A stretch of 64,000 bases of DNA, from assembly GCA_964343805.1 (NCBI GenBank), contig CAYFLR010000017.1, positions 29,455-93,454 of the forward strand, in the 5' to 3' direction. Positions within the stretch are counted from its first letter, which is position 1. Every line of letters starts with the position of its first letter. Shown here one piece after another: positions 63,574 through 64,000 of the stretch. The notes beneath the pieces are model-generated. The model searched no databases. It worked only from the letters and a program-made list of their open reading frames with translations, and had not been told where the DNA came from. Source of the stretch: CAYFLR01 sp964343805. Lineage in GTDB: Bacteria > Bdellovibrionota_B > Oligoflexia > CAYFLR01. Both the position numbers and the translations under genes were made by a program.

Positions 63574-63857
63574 GAGGGTGTACTACAATACTTTTCCATG
63601 CAGTCTTCACAAGACAGAAGCTTGATCAAAATAGGGTATTCTTTAGAAGCCTTTTCATAATTTGTTTGAACATAGTCCGAAGGAAACCCAAAAGGTTCTC
63701 CTCCAACGATGGTTGAGGTATATAATGTAATCTCGCCAGATTTATTCTCATCCGAACAATCAGATGTTACATTGTACTTCCCAATAATATAATATTCAGC
63801 TGTTCTTGTAGAGCATGATATGAAAAACCAAAAGGAAAGAAGTATTAGCTTAACCAT
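63558..63857 (-). CDS. Small lipoprotein, function unknown
   Basis: 99 residues from the ATG at 63857 (MVKLILLSFWFFISCS, lipobox FISC with Cys15); an ATG seven codons upstream is in frame but gives a poorer signal peptide. The mature part has CSDENKSG and a C-terminal LLSCEDCMEKYCS cluster of three Cys. The stop codon sits inside its own terminator. Immediately upstream a short open stretch ending at 63865 may be the tail of another gene, which would place this one in an operon. Confidence 0.65.
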   Translation of the reverse strand: MVKLILLSFWFFISCSTRTAEYYIIGKYNVTSDCSDENKSGEITLYTSTIVGGEPFGFPSDYVQTNYEKASKEYPILIKLLSCEDCMEKYCSTPSKIRT

Positions 63858-64000
63858 GCCTGCATTATAACGGTACATTTACACCACCATAAACACCTTT
63901 AAAATCAACAGACAAAATATATTCTAAAACCACTTTATATGAATCAGATAAAAACAAATATGAGCTTCGTGTAATAGAGGGAAAATTTGTTCCTCAGTTA

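Noticed and set aside
63865..63993. Open minus-strand stretch ending at 63865
   Set aside because: It has a TGA at its upstream end (63994-63996) and no usable start. It could be the 3' end of a disrupted gene, but 43 codons at the window edge are too little to call.
1..64000. tRNA, rRNA, integrase, transposase, CRISPR-Cas or phage genes
   Set aside because: None were seen; no cloverleaf or rRNA-like segment and no recombinase motif was found while reading the window.

Overview
The window looks like chromosomal DNA from an AT-rich, Gram-negative, motile bacterium of the Bdellovibrionota / former Deltaproteobacteria type. The support is the gene content: NtrY/NtrX with DUF4388 (PATAN) proteins, type IV prepilins, many lipobox lipoproteins, and a Cys-rich surface repeat of the CSIxNGxGxQNWNG kind that I associate with Bdellovibrionales-like genomes. 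The lineage is inference; no rRNA or other taxonomic marker is present. The sequence is a draft scaffold with six N gaps (4321-4491, 11619-11628, 25750-25759, 43511-43520, 47217-47226, 48237-48246). Several gaps have lengths that do not preserve the reading frame, so four genes must be read across them.

Region 1-13.3 kb is metabolism and regulation, mostly on the minus strand. It holds lipA followed by a VorB-type 2-oxoacid:ferredoxin oxidoreductase (ferredoxin, alpha, beta; beta runs off the left edge), dusB on the plus strand, and a long minus-strand set kamD-kamE-kdd-ntrY-ntrX-PATAN-SpoU methyltransferase. The kam/kdd genes are the lysine 5,6-aminomutase route of lysine fermentation. Region 13.4-18.3 kb has a small charged protein, a short ComEC-like channel, dnaK with a strong terminator, and a zinc-ribbon membrane protein.

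Region 18.4-31 kb is dominated by type IV pilus-like genes. A plus-strand operon encodes a PilX-like protein of 1097 aa, a prepilin, and a prepilin of about 1370 aa carrying a von Willebrand A domain. It is followed by a nested palindrome, a S41 protease and rpsT. Two more prepilins and prfB lie on the minus strand; prfB keeps a textbook programmed +1 frameshift. Region 31-40.5 kb has pgpH, a second PATAN protein, a TPR/zinc-ribbon membrane protein (probably one gene split by an indel), mazG, and a REC-PAS-GAF-kinase.

Region 40.5-64 kb is an accessory surface and secretion region. It carries an LRR protein, a calcineurin-like phosphoesterase lipoprotein, a Cys-rich repeat lipoprotein of about 1400 aa, a triple P-domain lipoprotein, a frameshifted polysaccharide deacetylase, a Gln-rich protein with half a formylglycine-enzyme domain, a chemoreceptor with tandem CHASE3 modules, a transglutaminase-elicitor-like lipoprotein, a DHH phosphoesterase, and further small lipoproteins. 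The last kilobase has an array of three hairpin repeats. The concentration of exported modular proteins suggests cell-surface or host/prey interaction, but that is inference.
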